Origin: DASUNQ01 sp035536455
GTDB lineage: Bacteria; Acidobacteriota; Thermoanaerobaculia; Multivoradales; UBA5704
DNA length: 64,000 nucleotides
Reading direction: 5' to 3'
Assembly (NCBI GenBank): GCA_035536455.1
Contig: DATLOC010000049.1
Span: 69,153 to 133,152, forward strand
Numbering within the stretch: position 1 is the first letter of the stretch; each line of letters starts with the position of its first letter. Position numbers and translations under genes: made by a program. Of this stretch, positions 18,131-28,031 are shown in pieces. A model generated the notes under the pieces. The model had not been told where the DNA came from. It worked only from the letters and a program-made list of their open reading frames with translations, and did not search any database.

Positions 18131-18673
18131 GTGGCCTGGATCCGCACCATCCCCCCCGACGAGGCGCAAGGGACGCTGCGCCGCCTCTACGACGAGGCGC
18201 TGGCGCGCGCCGGCAAGGTCTTCAACGTGGTGCGCCTGCAGGGCCTGCAGCCCGAGGTGCTGGAGGCCTCGATCGAGCTCTACCGGCGGCTGATGCTCGC
18301 CCCGGGCGGCCCGCTCAGCCGCGCCCAACGCGAGATGATCGCCGTCGCCGTCTCGCGCGCCAACGACTGCCACTACTGAGCCCGCGCGCACGCGGACGAC
18401 CTCCGGGCCGAGGTCGCGGGTGAAGCGGGGGAGAAGCTGGCGCAAGAAATCGACCTCACGCCGGCCGACCGCGCCATGCTCGCCTACGCGCGCAAGCTCA
18501 CCCTCACGCCGCGCGAGGTCGCGCAGGCCGACGTCGAGGCCCTGCGCGCCGCCGGCTTCGACGACGCCGCGATCCTCGCGATCGCCCAGGTAGTCGGCTT
18601 CTTCAACTACTACAATCGCCTCTCCGACGGACTGGGGATCGACCCCGAGCCCGAGTGGAACCCCGACACATGA
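18131..18673 (+). CDS. AhpD-like (CMD family) protein with probable selenocysteine at UGA
   Basis: Peroxidase-related AhpD-like protein of 180 residues if the in-frame TGA at 18377-18379 is decoded. Starting at GTG 18131 the frame runs to SRANDCHY, hits TGA at codon 83, and continues open as ARAHADDLRAEV to the TGA at 18671. In this fold the redox motif is CxxC with a His four residues later. Here it reads C80-H-Y-UGA83-A-R-A-H87, so the UGA replaces exactly the second catalytic cysteine. Total length matches the family (about 180), and both halves are well conserved. A SECIS-like hairpin follows. Selenocysteine AhpD-like proteins are known. A nonsense mutation is the alternative. Confidence 0.82.
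18377..18416 (+). promoter_or_regulatory. UGA codon and SECIS-like hairpin
   Basis: The UGA is at 18377-18379. Arms CGACCTC (18397-18403) and GAGGTCG (18410-18416) form a perfect seven-base-pair stem with loop CGGGCC. The loop starts 24 bases after the UGA and has G at its second position. Both match the general rule for bacterial SECIS elements (a hairpin within roughly 16-37 bases of the UGA with a G among the first two loop bases). It lies inside the reading frame, as bacterial SECIS elements do. Confidence 0.65.
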
Positions 18674-19758
18674 CCATCCGACGCGTCGCGGCAGCCCTGC
18701 TCCTCGCGCTCCTCACGGGCGCCGCGGCGGCGCAGGCCCCGGCGAGCGCGCCGCCGGCCGCCGCCGGCGCGCACGCGGCCGCCGCGACCTTGCGCGAGCA
18801 GGTGGGGTCCCCCGGCCTCGCCGCCGCCGTGGCGGTGGACGGCGCCCTGGTCTGGGCGGAAGGGTTCGGCTGGGCCGACCTCGAGCAGAAGGTGGCGGCG
18901 GCGCCGGACACCCGCTTCCGCATCGGCAGCGTCTCGAAGCTCTTCACCGCCGCGCTGGTCGCCCGGCTCGTCGAGGCGGGGAAGCTCGACCTCGACGCCC
19001 CCATCCAGCGCTACCTGCCCGACTTTCCCGACAAGGGGCAGCCGATCACCGCGCGGCAGCTCGCCGGCCACCTCGCCGGGATCCGCCACTACCTGCCGGC
19101 CGACTTCGGGCTCCCGGTCAAGCGCTACGCGAGCCTCGGCGAAGGCCTCGCGATCTTCGACGCCGACCCGTTGGTCCACGCGCCGGGCTCGGCCTACCTC
19201 TACTCGAGCTACGGCTACAACCTGCTCGGCGCCGTCGCCGAGGCCGCCGGCGGGCGGAAGTTCCTCGCCGCGCTCGAGGAGGGGGTCCTCGCGCCGCTCG
19301 GGCTCGCCGGCACTCAGGCCGACGACGTCGAGCTGATCGTCGAGCGCCGCGCCCGGCCGTACGCCGCGGCCGAGGGGGGCGGCTTCCAGAACGAGCAACC
19401 GATCGACAGCAGCTACAAGTGGCCTTCGGGCGGCCTGCTCTCGACGGCGCCGGACCTCGTGCGCTTCGCCTCGGCCCATCTCGCCGACGGCTTCCTGCGC
19501 CCCGAGACCCGCAAGCTTCTCTTCACCTCGCAAGCGACCGCCGACGGCAAGGAGACCGGCGTGGGGATCGCCTGGCGGATCGGCGCCGACGCGGCCGGCC
19601 GCCGCATCCTCCACCACGGGGGGACGATCGAAGGGGGGCGCGCCTTCCTCCTCGTCTACCCCGACGCGCTGGTGGCGGTGGCGGTGCTCACCAACCTCTC
19701 ACGCGCCCGCTTCGCCGAGAACGAGGTCGCGGCGCTGGCGGCGCCTTTCCTCCCCTGA
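18670..19758 (+). CDS. Serine hydrolase, beta-lactamase/class C PBP family
   Basis: 362 residues with signal peptide (MTIRRVAAALLLALLTGAAAAQA). Class C-type motifs are Ser87-V-S-Lys90 (SxxK nucleophile and base), YSSYGYN (YxN) and HHGGTIEGG in place of KTG. Members include esterases, D-amino acid peptidases and peptidoglycan DD-peptidases. The HxG box is commoner in esterase/peptidase branches than in true beta-lactamases. The ATG overlaps the stop of the selenoprotein candidate (18670-18673), so the two are co-translated, which argues that ribosomes normally reach that second stop. Confidence 0.9.
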   Translation: MTIRRVAAALLLALLTGAAAAQAPASAPPAAAGAHAAAATLREQVGSPGLAAAVAVDGALVWAEGFGWADLEQKVAAAPDTRFRIGSVSKLFTAALVARLVEAGKLDLDAPIQRYLPDFPDKGQPITARQLAGHLAGIRHYLPADFGLPVKRYASLGEGLAIFDADPLVHAPGSAYLYSSYGYNLLGAVAEAAGGRKFLAALEEGVLAPLGLAGTQADDVELIVERRARPYAAAEGGGFQNEQPIDSSYKWPSGGLLSTAPDLVRFASAHLADGFLRPETRKLLFTSQATADGKETGVGIAWRIGADAAGRRILHHGGTIEGGRAFLLVYPDALVAVAVLTNLSRARFAENEVAALAAPFLP

Positions 19759-19778
19759 CGCCGCGCTACCGGAGAGCC

Positions 19779-20759
19779 ATGGAGATCCACGCCGACATCC
19801 TCGAGACGATGGGCAACACGCCGCTCGTGGCGCTGCGCCGCTTCCATCCGGAGGGGGCGCTGCTGGCCGCCAAGGTCGAGTACTTCAACCCCGGCTCGAG
19901 CGTCAAGGATCGGATCGGCCCGGCGATGATCGAGGCCGGCGAGCGCTCCGGGGCGCTCAAGCCGGGCGGCACGATCGTCGAGCCCACCTCGGGCAATACC
20001 GGCGTCGGGCTGGCGATGGCGGCGAACCTCAAGGGCTACAAGCTCGTCTGCACGGCCGCCGACAAGATCCCCAAGGAAAAGATCGCGCTCCTCGAAGCCT
20101 TCGGCGCCAAGGTCATCACCTGCCCGACGAACGTCGAGGCCGACGACCCGCGCTCTTATTACAAAACAGCCGAACGGATCCGCGACGAGGAAGGGGCCTA
20201 CCTCCCGTACCAGTACTACAACCAGGCCAACCCGCAGGCGCACTACGAGACGACCGGCCCCGAGGTCTGGCGGCAGACCGACGGCCGCATCACCCACTGG
20301 GTGGTCGGAGTGGGGACCGGCGGCACGATCAGCGGCGCCGCCAAGTACCTGAAAGAGCAGAACCCGGCGATCCGCGTCGTCGGCGTCGACACCGTCGGCA
20401 GCGTCTACGCCTACTACAAGGAGCACGGCGCGCTGCCGCCGGCGGAGCAGATCCACCAGTACCTGATCGACGGCATCGGCGAGGACTTCATGCCGGGCAC
20501 GGTCTGGTGGGACTACATCGACGAGATCGTCACCGTCGACGACCGGAGCGCCTACCGCGCCACCTTGGACCTGGCGCGCAAGGAGTCGATCTTCGTCGGC
20601 TCCTCCTCCGGCGCCGCCGCCGAAGGCGCCCGCAGGGTGGCCCGCGCCCTCCCCGACGACGCGATCGTCGTCACCCTCTTCCCCGACTCGGGCGAGCGCT
20701 ACCTCTCGAAGCTCAACGAAGAGTGGCTGCGGGAGAAGGGGCTGCTCGAGGACGACTAG
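19779..20759 (+). CDS. Cysteine synthase/cystathionine beta-synthase (PLP)
   Basis: 326 residues, fold-type II PLP enzyme. The Schiff-base lysine is K43 in NPGSSVKDR. The substrate loop is TSGNTG (70-75) and the phosphate cradle GTGGTISG. No C-terminal CBS regulatory domain is present, so it has catalytic-core length. Sequence style (VEYFNPGSSVKDRIG, SGERYLSKLNEEW) fits cystathionine beta-synthase-type enzymes that make cystathionine or cysteine from O-activated serine. It follows the serine hydrolase by about 20 bases on the same strand and may share its transcript. Confidence 0.9.
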   Translation: MEIHADILETMGNTPLVALRRFHPEGALLAAKVEYFNPGSSVKDRIGPAMIEAGERSGALKPGGTIVEPTSGNTGVGLAMAANLKGYKLVCTAADKIPKEKIALLEAFGAKVITCPTNVEADDPRSYYKTAERIRDEEGAYLPYQYYNQANPQAHYETTGPEVWRQTDGRITHWVVGVGTGGTISGAAKYLKEQNPAIRVVGVDTVGSVYAYYKEHGALPPAEQIHQYLIDGIGEDFMPGTVWWDYIDEIVTVDDRSAYRATLDLARKESIFVGSSSGAAAEGARRVARALPDDAIVVTLFPDSGERYLSKLNEEWLREKGLLEDD

Positions 20760-20768
20760 CGGCGCTGC

Positions 20769-21066
20769 ATGACGATCGACGAGATCGCCGTCGACTCGAG
20801 CTCGACGGGAGACCCGGCGCGCTTCCGCACCCTCGCCGATCTCGAACGCGGGCTCGCGGGCCTGGATCGGCGGCGCTACTCTCGAAGTCACGCCGGTGCC
20901 GCACAACGGCTGCCGGAAGTTCCAGGCCCGCTTCGGCCAGGAGGCGTTGCGCTTCGTCTCGGGGAAGGAGCTGCGGCACCGCACCTTGCGGGGGATCTAC
21001 CTGCGGGTGGTCGAACCGGGCGACGTGCGGCCGGGGGACGCCGTCGAAGTGCTGGTCCGCGCGTAA
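20769..21066 (+). pseudogene. MOSC-domain gene remnant with internal deletion
   Basis: The start at 20769 gives MTIDEIAVDSSSTGDPARF, typical of a MOSC (molybdenum cofactor sulfurase C-terminal) protein N-terminus. From 20866 a different frame reads IGGATLEVTPVPHNGCRKF and continues through FGQEALRFVSGKE and RTLRGIYLRVVEPGDV to a TAA at 21064-21066, a good MOSC C-terminal half. The middle, including most of the domain, is missing and the two halves are out of frame. The simplest reading is an internal deletion of very roughly 90 codons that left a dead gene. Confidence 0.75.
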
Positions 21067-21096
21067 AAAAAATGAGGGGCGCCGGAGCGCCCCCTC
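21065..21096 (-). terminator. Rho-independent terminator of the glycine-zipper gene
   Basis: On the minus strand a GC-rich stem (arms 87-96 and 74-82 of block 21000, nine pairs with one bulged base, loop TCCG) is followed within two bases by a run of eight T (21072-21065). It sits directly after the stop at 21121. This is the clearest intrinsic terminator in the window. Confidence 0.85.
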
Positions 21097-21120
21097 GTGC
21101 TTCCGCTCGAAGGCCCTGAG

Positions 21121-21681
21121 CTAGCGGCCGTCGCGGTCGGCGTCGCCGGGCAGGGCCCGCTCGACGCGATGCCAAGCGTCGCGCGTCGCGGACTTGGCCT
21201 CGTGCCAGGCCATGCCGGACGTGCCCTTGGCGTTGCCCCAGCCGCGCTCCAGGTCCTGCTCCAGCTTGTCGTCCCACTGGCGGCCGGCGAACTTCGAGCG
21301 CGACTCCCAGCCGTAGCGGTAGGCCGGCTGGTACTCCTCGTACGGCCGGTTGCGCTGGACATAGTCGCGGTTCTTGTAGTTCTCCCGCCAGTAGGCGTCC
21401 TCGACCGTCGGGTTCACCTGCTCGGCCACGCCGTGCCCGGCGAGACCCCCGACGATCGCGCCGACGGCGCCGCCCACGACAGCGCCCACCGGGCCTGCCG
21501 CGGCGCCAACCGCCGCACCCGTCGCCCCGCCCGCCACGGCGCCGACGCCGGTGCCGACCGGGTGGGAGCCCGGCTCGCCGGTGATCGGGTCGCGGTTGAG
21601 GTCGTGATGCTCGGGATGGACTTCGTCGTCGGTCAGGGTGGTGGTGCCACTGCCCGTGGTGAACTTGCTTTCGTCTCTCAT
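21121..21681 (-). CDS. Glycine-zipper stress-type protein
   Basis: 186 residues from ATG 21681 (MRDESKFTTGSG), chosen because AGGAGGAA lies just upstream at 21686-21693. Residues about 40-85 are a Gly/Ala-rich stretch with GxxxG repeats (VGAVVGGAVGAIVGGLAG), a glycine zipper able to insert into or span membranes. The remainder is polar, aromatic and charged (YWRENYKNRDYV, YRYGWESRSKFAG, WDDKLEQDLERGWG). Similar proteins occur in stress-resistant soil bacteria with no defined biochemical function. A strong ribosome-binding site and terminator suggest high single-gene expression. Confidence 0.75.
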   Translation of the reverse strand: MRDESKFTTGSGTTTLTDDEVHPEHHDLNRDPITGEPGSHPVGTGVGAVAGGATGAAVGAAAGPVGAVVGGAVGAIVGGLAGHGVAEQVNPTVEDAYWRENYKNRDYVQRNRPYEEYQPAYRYGWESRSKFAGRQWDDKLEQDLERGWGNAKGTSGMAWHEAKSATRDAWHRVERALPGDADRDGR

Positions 21682-21806
21682 GATGTTCCTCCTAGGTGTG
21701 AAAATCTCAGCGCCGCGGCTTGCAGCACAGTTCACCAAGAAAGCATCGCAAGGACGGTGCCAATCGCTCCCTCCGACTCATCCGTGCGACGCGTGAGCGC
21801 GTAGAC

Positions 21807-22499
21807 GTGGATGTGCAGGCGGCGCGGCGCTCTCTCTTCGTCACCGGGGGGACCGGGTATCTGGGGCGGCGGCTGATCCCGGCGCTGCTGGCGCGCGGGC
21901 ATCGGGTCGCGGCGCTGGCGCGGGCGGGGTCGCAGGGGAAGCTGGCGGAGGGCTGCGAGGTGCTTGTCGGCAACGCGCTCGACGCGGCGTCCTTCGCCGC
22001 CCGTGTGCCGGCCGCCGACACCTTCGTCCACCTCGTCGGCACGCCGCACCCGGCGCCTTGGAAGGCGCGGCAGTTCCGGGAGGTGGACGCGGTGTCGGTC
22101 GCGGCGGCGCTGGCGGCGGCCGAGTCCGCCGGAGCGCGGCACTTCGTCTACCTCTCGGCGGCCCATCCGGCGCCGGTGATGAAGGCCTACATCGCCGTGC
22201 GCACCGAGTGCGAGGCGCGGATCGCCGCCGCCGGCTACGACCGGCCGCCGCGCGGCGCCACCTTCCTCCGCCCCTGGTACGTGCTCGGGCCGGGGCACCG
22301 CTGGGCGTACCTCTCGATCCCCGCCTACGCCGTCCTCGAGCGGCTTCCGCCGACGCGGGCTACGGCGCGCCGGCTGGGGCTCGTGACGTTGCGGCAGATG
22401 ATCGCGGCGCTGGTCGAGGCCGTCGAGGACCCGCCGCAGGGGGTGCGCGTGGTCGAGGTGCCGGCGATCCGCGCCGCCGGCCGCGGGCCAGTCCCCTAG
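21807..22499 (+). CDS. NAD(P)-binding epimerase/NmrA-like protein
   Basis: About 230 residues. It has a Rossmann start SLFVTGGTGYLGRRLIPALLARGH, then NALD, HLVGTPHPAPW, YLSAAHP, and KAYIAVRTECEARI in place of the usual YxxxK catalytic pair. That is typical of atypical SDR (NmrA, complex I subunit-like) proteins that bind NAD(P)H without classic dehydrogenase chemistry. The start is uncertain: GTG 21807 keeps the fold intact and leaves room for the divergent promoter, while ATG 21720 would add 29 residues of poor quality. It converges with the methyltransferase at 22496. Confidence 0.78.
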   Translation: MDVQAARRSLFVTGGTGYLGRRLIPALLARGHRVAALARAGSQGKLAEGCEVLVGNALDAASFAARVPAADTFVHLVGTPHPAPWKARQFREVDAVSVAAALAAAESAGARHFVYLSAAHPAPVMKAYIAVRTECEARIAAAGYDRPPRGATFLRPWYVLGPGHRWAYLSIPAYAVLERLPPTRATARRLGLVTLRQMIAALVEAVEDPPQGVRVVEVPAIRAAGRGPVP

Positions 22500-22981
22500 C
22501 CGCCGTAGCGCCTGCCCGGCACCCAGCGGTGGACGGCCCGCCGGTAGCGGGTGTAGGAGCCGCCGAAGCTGCCGGCGAGGGTCGGCTCCTCGTAGACCAG
22601 CACGAAGAGGTGGACGGTGAGCCACCAGACGAAGGCGTAGACCAGGAGGCGGCGCGACTCGAAGAACAGCGCCTCGCCGAGCAGGATCAGCAGCACCCCG
22701 AGGTACATCGGGTTGCGCACGTAGCGGTAGAGGCCGCTGACCACCAGCGCTTTCGGCGGGTCGATCGGCGCCGGCGTGCCGCGCCCGCGGCGGCCGAACT
22801 CCCAGATGCAGCGCAGGAGGATGGCGAGCCCGGCGGCGAGCGGCAGGAGCGCCAGGAGCTGCGGCGCGCCCCAGCGCGCCGGCCAGCCCTCGCCGCCGTT
22901 GCGCAGCACCCAGGCGGGGACCAGCACGGCGACCGTCCCCGGCACGACGAGGGTGAAGAGCAGGTTCTTGAGGAAGAGCAT
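22496..22981 (-). CDS. Isoprenylcysteine carboxyl methyltransferase-like membrane protein
   Basis: 161 residues with about four membrane helices. The C-terminal signature LYRYVRNPMYLGVLLILLGEALFF, then YEEPTLAGSFGGSYTRYRRAVHRWVP, is that of the ICMT/PEMT (NnrU-like) group, where the RxPxY and E...L...G..Y..Y residues bind S-adenosylmethionine at the membrane face. Substrates in bacteria are mostly undefined (small thiols, isoprenoids, phospholipids). The gene lies three bases after a GNAT gene on the minus strand, forming the last member of a three-gene set with it and DUF5996. Confidence 0.85.
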   Translation of the reverse strand: MLFLKNLLFTLVVPGTVAVLVPAWVLRNGGEGWPARWGAPQLLALLPLAAGLAILLRCIWEFGRRGRGTPAPIDPPKALVVSGLYRYVRNPMYLGVLLILLGEALFFESRRLLVYAFVWWLTVHLFVLVYEEPTLAGSFGGSYTRYRRAVHRWVPGRRYGG

Positions 22982-22984
22982 CGC

Positions 22985-23446
22985 TCAGCCGCCGGCGAGC
23001 TCGAACCGCAGCAGCGGCAGGGTGCGGGCGGTCCCCTCGACGTCGGCACGCACCTCGCCGACCCGCCGCGCGCCCATGTAGCGATAGAAGGCCTCGGCGT
23101 TGGGATCGGCCTCGATCTCGACGACTGCCGCGCCGCCGGCCCGCGCGGCCCGCACGGCGTCCTCGAAGAGCGCCCGCCCGAGCCCGCGCCCGATCCACTC
23201 CGGCCGCACCCAGAGGTGCTCGAGCGTCCAGACCGCGCAGTCCGCCACCAGCGCGTAGAAGCCGCGCACGGCGCCGTCGCCCTCGGCGACCACCGCCGTC
23301 TGCCGCGCCAGCAGCTCGGGGGTGATCGTCAGCGCCCCGCGCCAGGCGGCGATCCAGCTCTCGGGGTAGCCCCAGTGGCGCTTGGCGGCGTGGGCGATCT
23401 CGGAGAGGACCGGCGCCTCCTCGGCGCGCGCCGGGCGGAGGGTCAC
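22985..23446 (-). CDS. GNAT family N-acetyltransferase
   Basis: 153 residues from GTG 23446, whose start overlaps the TGA of the upstream gene (23443-23445). The acetyl-CoA loop is VRPEWIGRGLGRALFEDAV (R/QxxGxG/A type), preceded by the strand TLEHLWV, and followed by VEIEADPNAEAFYRYMGARRVG, the usual beta5-alpha4 with the Tyr general acid. The acceptor is unknown, perhaps a small amine or a protein N-terminus. Coupling to the DUF5996 gene suggests a shared transcript but no evident pathway. Confidence 0.88.
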   Translation of the reverse strand: MTLRPARAEEAPVLSEIAHAAKRHWGYPESWIAAWRGALTITPELLARQTAVVAEGDGAVRGFYALVADCAVWTLEHLWVRPEWIGRGLGRALFEDAVRAARAGGAAVVEIEADPNAEAFYRYMGARRVGEVRADVEGTARTLPLLRFELAGG

Positions 23447-24372
23447 CGCTCGAGCGCCGCGCGGTCCCAGCGGGCGCAGTCGGCGGCGGCCTCGTAGGTG
23501 CTCTGCGCGAAGGCGAGGAGCGCCTCGTCGGGCGAGGCGGCGGTGCGCACCGCCTCGTAGGGGAGCAGGAACTCGGCGAAGTCCGGGCTGTAGAAGGCGG
23601 CGTCCGGCGCCACCTTCGCCTCCTTGAAGCCCTCCGGCTCGGGATAGGCGTAGGCGTAGAAGACCGGCTCGGAGACGCCGGCGCCGAGCCAGAAGCCGAG
23701 GCTGCTGACCTCGTGGGAGTAGGCCTCCTGCACCACAAAGTCGGGGATGTTCGGCACCGGGCCGTGCTGCGGCGCGCGCCGCCCGGAGAAGCGGGTCACC
23801 GCGAGGTCGAAGCCCCCCCAGAAGAAGTGGACCGGGCTGACCTTGCCGAGGAAGCGGGCGCGGAAGTCGGTGAGCACGCGCTCGGACTGCACCAGGACGC
23901 GCCAGAAGCGCCGGACGGCCTCGGGGTCGTAGGCCGCGTGCTGGCGGTCCTGATCGAAGCGGACGGGGTCGGGCACCTCGGAGGGCACCGGCCAGATCTT
24001 GACCGCCAGCCCCAGCGACTCGAGGGCCGCCATGGTCTCGCGGTAGAACTCCGCGACCGGCTGCGGGCGGAGGGGGACGGTGCGCACGTCCCCGTCGCTC
24101 GTCGTGATGCGCAGCACGTCGTCGAGGAAGTCGAAGTCGATCGCGAAGGTGCGCGTGCCGTAGGGGATCGCCGAGGTGGTGAGCCCGCGCGGCGTGACGT
24201 AGAGCGTCACCTGCCACCAGTGGTTGATGAGCGGCGCGAGCTTGAGCCGCACCTTGCCCACCACCTGCGTCCACATGTGGAGCGTGTCGTAGGTGTCCTG
24301 CCGCCCGGCGAGCGTCAGCTCGGGCCAGGCGGCGCCGCCGCCGTTCTCCGCTGTCGGTGTCGTGGTGCTCAT
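23443..24372 (-). CDS. DUF5996 family protein
   Basis: 309 residues, soluble. WPELTLAGRQDTYDTLHMWTQVVGKVRLKL, HWWQVTLYVTPRGLTTS, FDFLDDVLRI and VHFFWGGFDLAVTRFSGR are the conserved blocks of the DUF5996 family, whose biochemical function is not established. The many tryptophans and the FFWGGFDLAVTRFSGR loop suggest a ligand pocket. First gene of a minus-strand trio with the GNAT and ICMT-like genes, and divergent from the M28 peptidase with 76 bp between. Confidence 0.85.
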   Translation of the reverse strand: MSTTTPTAENGGGAAWPELTLAGRQDTYDTLHMWTQVVGKVRLKLAPLINHWWQVTLYVTPRGLTTSAIPYGTRTFAIDFDFLDDVLRITTSDGDVRTVPLRPQPVAEFYRETMAALESLGLAVKIWPVPSEVPDPVRFDQDRQHAAYDPEAVRRFWRVLVQSERVLTDFRARFLGKVSPVHFFWGGFDLAVTRFSGRRAPQHGPVPNIPDFVVQEAYSHEVSSLGFWLGAGVSEPVFYAYAYPEPEGFKEAKVAPDAAFYSPDFAEFLLPYEAVRTAASPDEALLAFAQSTYEAAADCARWDRAALER

Positions 24373-24448
24373 GGCACCCGGAAGAATGCCACAGTCCCCG
24401 CGCTACAATCCCCGCGCCTTTCGCCCGCCTCGACAAAAAGGAGCCCCG

Positions 24449-26725
24449 ATGCGCCGACGCCCGCCGCTCGTCCTCCCGCTCGTCCTCACCGCCGCGCTGC
24501 TCGCGCTCGGCGCCGCTCCGCCGCCCGCCCCGGGCCCGCTGCTCGGCTTCGGCCCCGAGGCCGCCGCCGCCCAGCGCGACCTCGAGGCGCGCTTCGACGC
24601 GGCGCTCAAGGCCGAGGACCTCAAGGAGTGGATGCGCCGCCTCTCCGCCCACCCGCACCCGGTGGGGTCGCCGTGGGGGAAGGAGAACGCCGAGTTCATG
24701 GCCGGGCTCTTCCGCTCCTGGGGCTACGAGACGGCGCTCGAGGAGTTCCGCGTCCTCTTCCCGACGCCCAAGCTGCGCCGCTTAGAGATGGTGGCGCCGA
24801 CCCCGTTCACCGCCACGCTCACCGAGCCGGCGATCCCCGAGGATTCGACCTCCGGCCAGGCGGCCGAGCAGCTCCCGACCTACAACGCCTACTCGATCGA
24901 CGGCGACGTCACCGGCGATCTCGTATACGTCAACTACGGCGTCCCCAAGGACTACGAGGAGCTGGAGCGGCGGGGCATCGACGTCAAAGGCAAGATCGTC
25001 ATCGCCCGCTACTACGGCTCCTGGCGCGGCATCAAGCCGAAGGTGGCGGCCGAGCACGGCGCCGTCGGCTGCATCATCTTCAGCGACCCAAGCGGCGACG
25101 GCTACTGGTGGGGCGACGTCTACCCGCAGGGCGGCTGGCGCTCCGAGCACAGCGTGCAGCGCGGGTCGGTTGCCGACATGCCGCTCCACTCCGGCGACCC
25201 GCTGACCCCGTTCGTCGGCGCCACGAAGAACGCCAAGCGGCTCAAGGTCTCCGAGGCGAAGACACTGACCAAGATCCCGGTCCTGCCGATCTCCTACGCC
25301 GATGCCCTGCCCCTGCTGCGCGCGATCGGCGGCCCGGTGGCGCCTGAGGAGTGGCGCGGCGCACTGCCGGTGCCCTACCACCTCGGGCCGGGGCCGGCGC
25401 GCGTCCACCTGCAGCTCGCTTTCAACTGGGACCTGGCGACCGCCTACGACGTGGTCGCCAAGCTCCCCGGCACCGAGCTGCCGGACCAGTGGATCGTACG
25501 CGGCAACCACCACGACGGCTGGGTCAACGGCGCCACCGACCCGGTCTCCGGGATGGTCGCCGTCCTCGCCGAGGCGAAGGCGGTGGGCGAGCTGGCAAAG
25601 GCCGGCTTCCGGCCGCGCCGCACGATCGTCTACGCCGGCTGGGACGCCGAGGAGCCGGGGCTGCTGGGCTCGGTCGAGTGGGCCGAGACCCACGCCGCCG
25701 AGCTGCGCAAGAAGGCCGTCGCCTACATCAACTCCGACAGCAACTTGCGCGGCTTCCTCGGCATGGGCGGCTCGCACACCCTACAGACGCTGATGAACCA
25801 GGTGGCGCGCGACGTCCCCGACCCGCAGAAGAGCGCCAGCGTCGGCGAGCGGCTGCGCGCCTACCTGGCGATCTCCGGGCCGCCCGACGCGAAGAAAGCG
25901 GCCTCGTCGGGCAAGCCCCTGCCGCTCTACCCGCTGGGCTCGGGCTCGGACTACACGCCCTTCCTCCAGCACCTCTCCATCGCCTCGCTCGATATCGGCT
26001 TCGGCGGCGAGGACCAGTACGGGCAGTACCACTCGATCTACGACTCCTTCGACCACTACGTGCGCTTCGGCGATCCGACCTTCGCCTACGGGGTGGCCCT
26101 CGCCAAGGTCGGCGGGCGGACGGTGCTGCGGCTGGCGCAGTCCGAGGTGCTGCCGTTCGACTACGCGCCGCTCGCCGAGGCGGTCGGGAGCTACGTTAAG
26201 GAGGTGGGCAAGCTCGCCGACGACATGCGCGAGGAGACCGCCGAGCGCAACCGCCGGATCGAGAGCCGCACCTTCGAGCTGTTCGACGACCCGACGCAGA
26301 CCTGGGTGGTGCCGAAGCCGCGCGAGCCGGTGCCGCACCTGAACCTTGCGCCGCTGCAGAACGCGGCGGCGGCGCTGGAGGCGAGCGTCGGGCGCTGGAC
26401 CAAGGCGCGCGACGCCCAGGCCGCGTCGGGACGCGCCCTCACCCCCGACCAGCGCGCCGCCCTCGACCGCCTGCACATGACCAGCGAGCGGGCGCTGGCC
26501 CGCGATCAGGGGCTCCCGGGCCGCCCCTGGTACCGCCACCAGGTCTACGCCCCGGGCCAGTACACCGGCTACGGCGTCAAGACCCTGCCGGCGGTGCGCG
26601 AGGCGATCGAGCTGCGCCGCTGGCGCGAGGCCGAGGAGCAGGCGGCGGTGGTGGCGAAGGTGCTCGAAGGCTTCGCCCGGCACGTGGACAAGGCGACGGC
26701 GATCCTGGAAGGGAAGTCGAAGTAG
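24449..26725 (+). CDS. Secreted M28 zinc peptidase (PSMA/folate hydrolase-like)
   Basis: 758 residues from ATG 24449, preceded by AAGGAG. The signal peptide ends near residue 25. A PA (protease-associated) insertion spans about 140-320. The di-zinc M28 catalytic core follows: NHHDGWVNGATDPVSG (His and bridging Asp), DAEEPGLLGS (catalytic Glu and ligand), INSDSN (Asp) and QYHSIYDSFDHY (last His). A dimerisation-like helical domain closes the protein. The architecture is that of glutamate carboxypeptidase II, which removes C-terminal residues. Probable role: periplasmic peptide degradation. A second, shorter M28 enzyme is at 52543. Confidence 0.92.
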   Translation: MRRRPPLVLPLVLTAALLALGAAPPPAPGPLLGFGPEAAAAQRDLEARFDAALKAEDLKEWMRRLSAHPHPVGSPWGKENAEFMAGLFRSWGYETALEEFRVLFPTPKLRRLEMVAPTPFTATLTEPAIPEDSTSGQAAEQLPTYNAYSIDGDVTGDLVYVNYGVPKDYEELERRGIDVKGKIVIARYYGSWRGIKPKVAAEHGAVGCIIFSDPSGDGYWWGDVYPQGGWRSEHSVQRGSVADMPLHSGDPLTPFVGATKNAKRLKVSEAKTLTKIPVLPISYADALPLLRAIGGPVAPEEWRGALPVPYHLGPGPARVHLQLAFNWDLATAYDVVAKLPGTELPDQWIVRGNHHDGWVNGATDPVSGMVAVLAEAKAVGELAKAGFRPRRTIVYAGWDAEEPGLLGSVEWAETHAAELRKKAVAYINSDSNLRGFLGMGGSHTLQTLMNQVARDVPDPQKSASVGERLRAYLAISGPPDAKKAASSGKPLPLYPLGSGSDYTPFLQHLSIASLDIGFGGEDQYGQYHSIYDSFDHYVRFGDPTFAYGVALAKVGGRTVLRLAQSEVLPFDYAPLAEAVGSYVKEVGKLADDMREETAERNRRIESRTFELFDDPTQTWVVPKPREPVPHLNLAPLQNAAAALEASVGRWTKARDAQAASGRALTPDQRAALDRLHMTSERALARDQGLPGRPWYRHQVYAPGQYTGYGVKTLPAVREAIELRRWREAEEQAAVVAKVLEGFARHVDKATAILEGKSK

Positions 26726-26753
26726 GGAAGACCCGACCCCGGAGGAGACCGCG

Positions 26754-28027
<1,274 letters not shown>

Positions 28028-28031
<4 letters not shown>

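Noticed and set aside
18131..18379. Treating the AhpD-like gene as two separate small genes or a simple nonsense pseudogene.
   Set aside because: No frameshift, both halves in one frame and conserved, UGA precisely at the redox cysteine, and a SECIS-like stem follows. Selenocysteine is the better explanation, though not proven.
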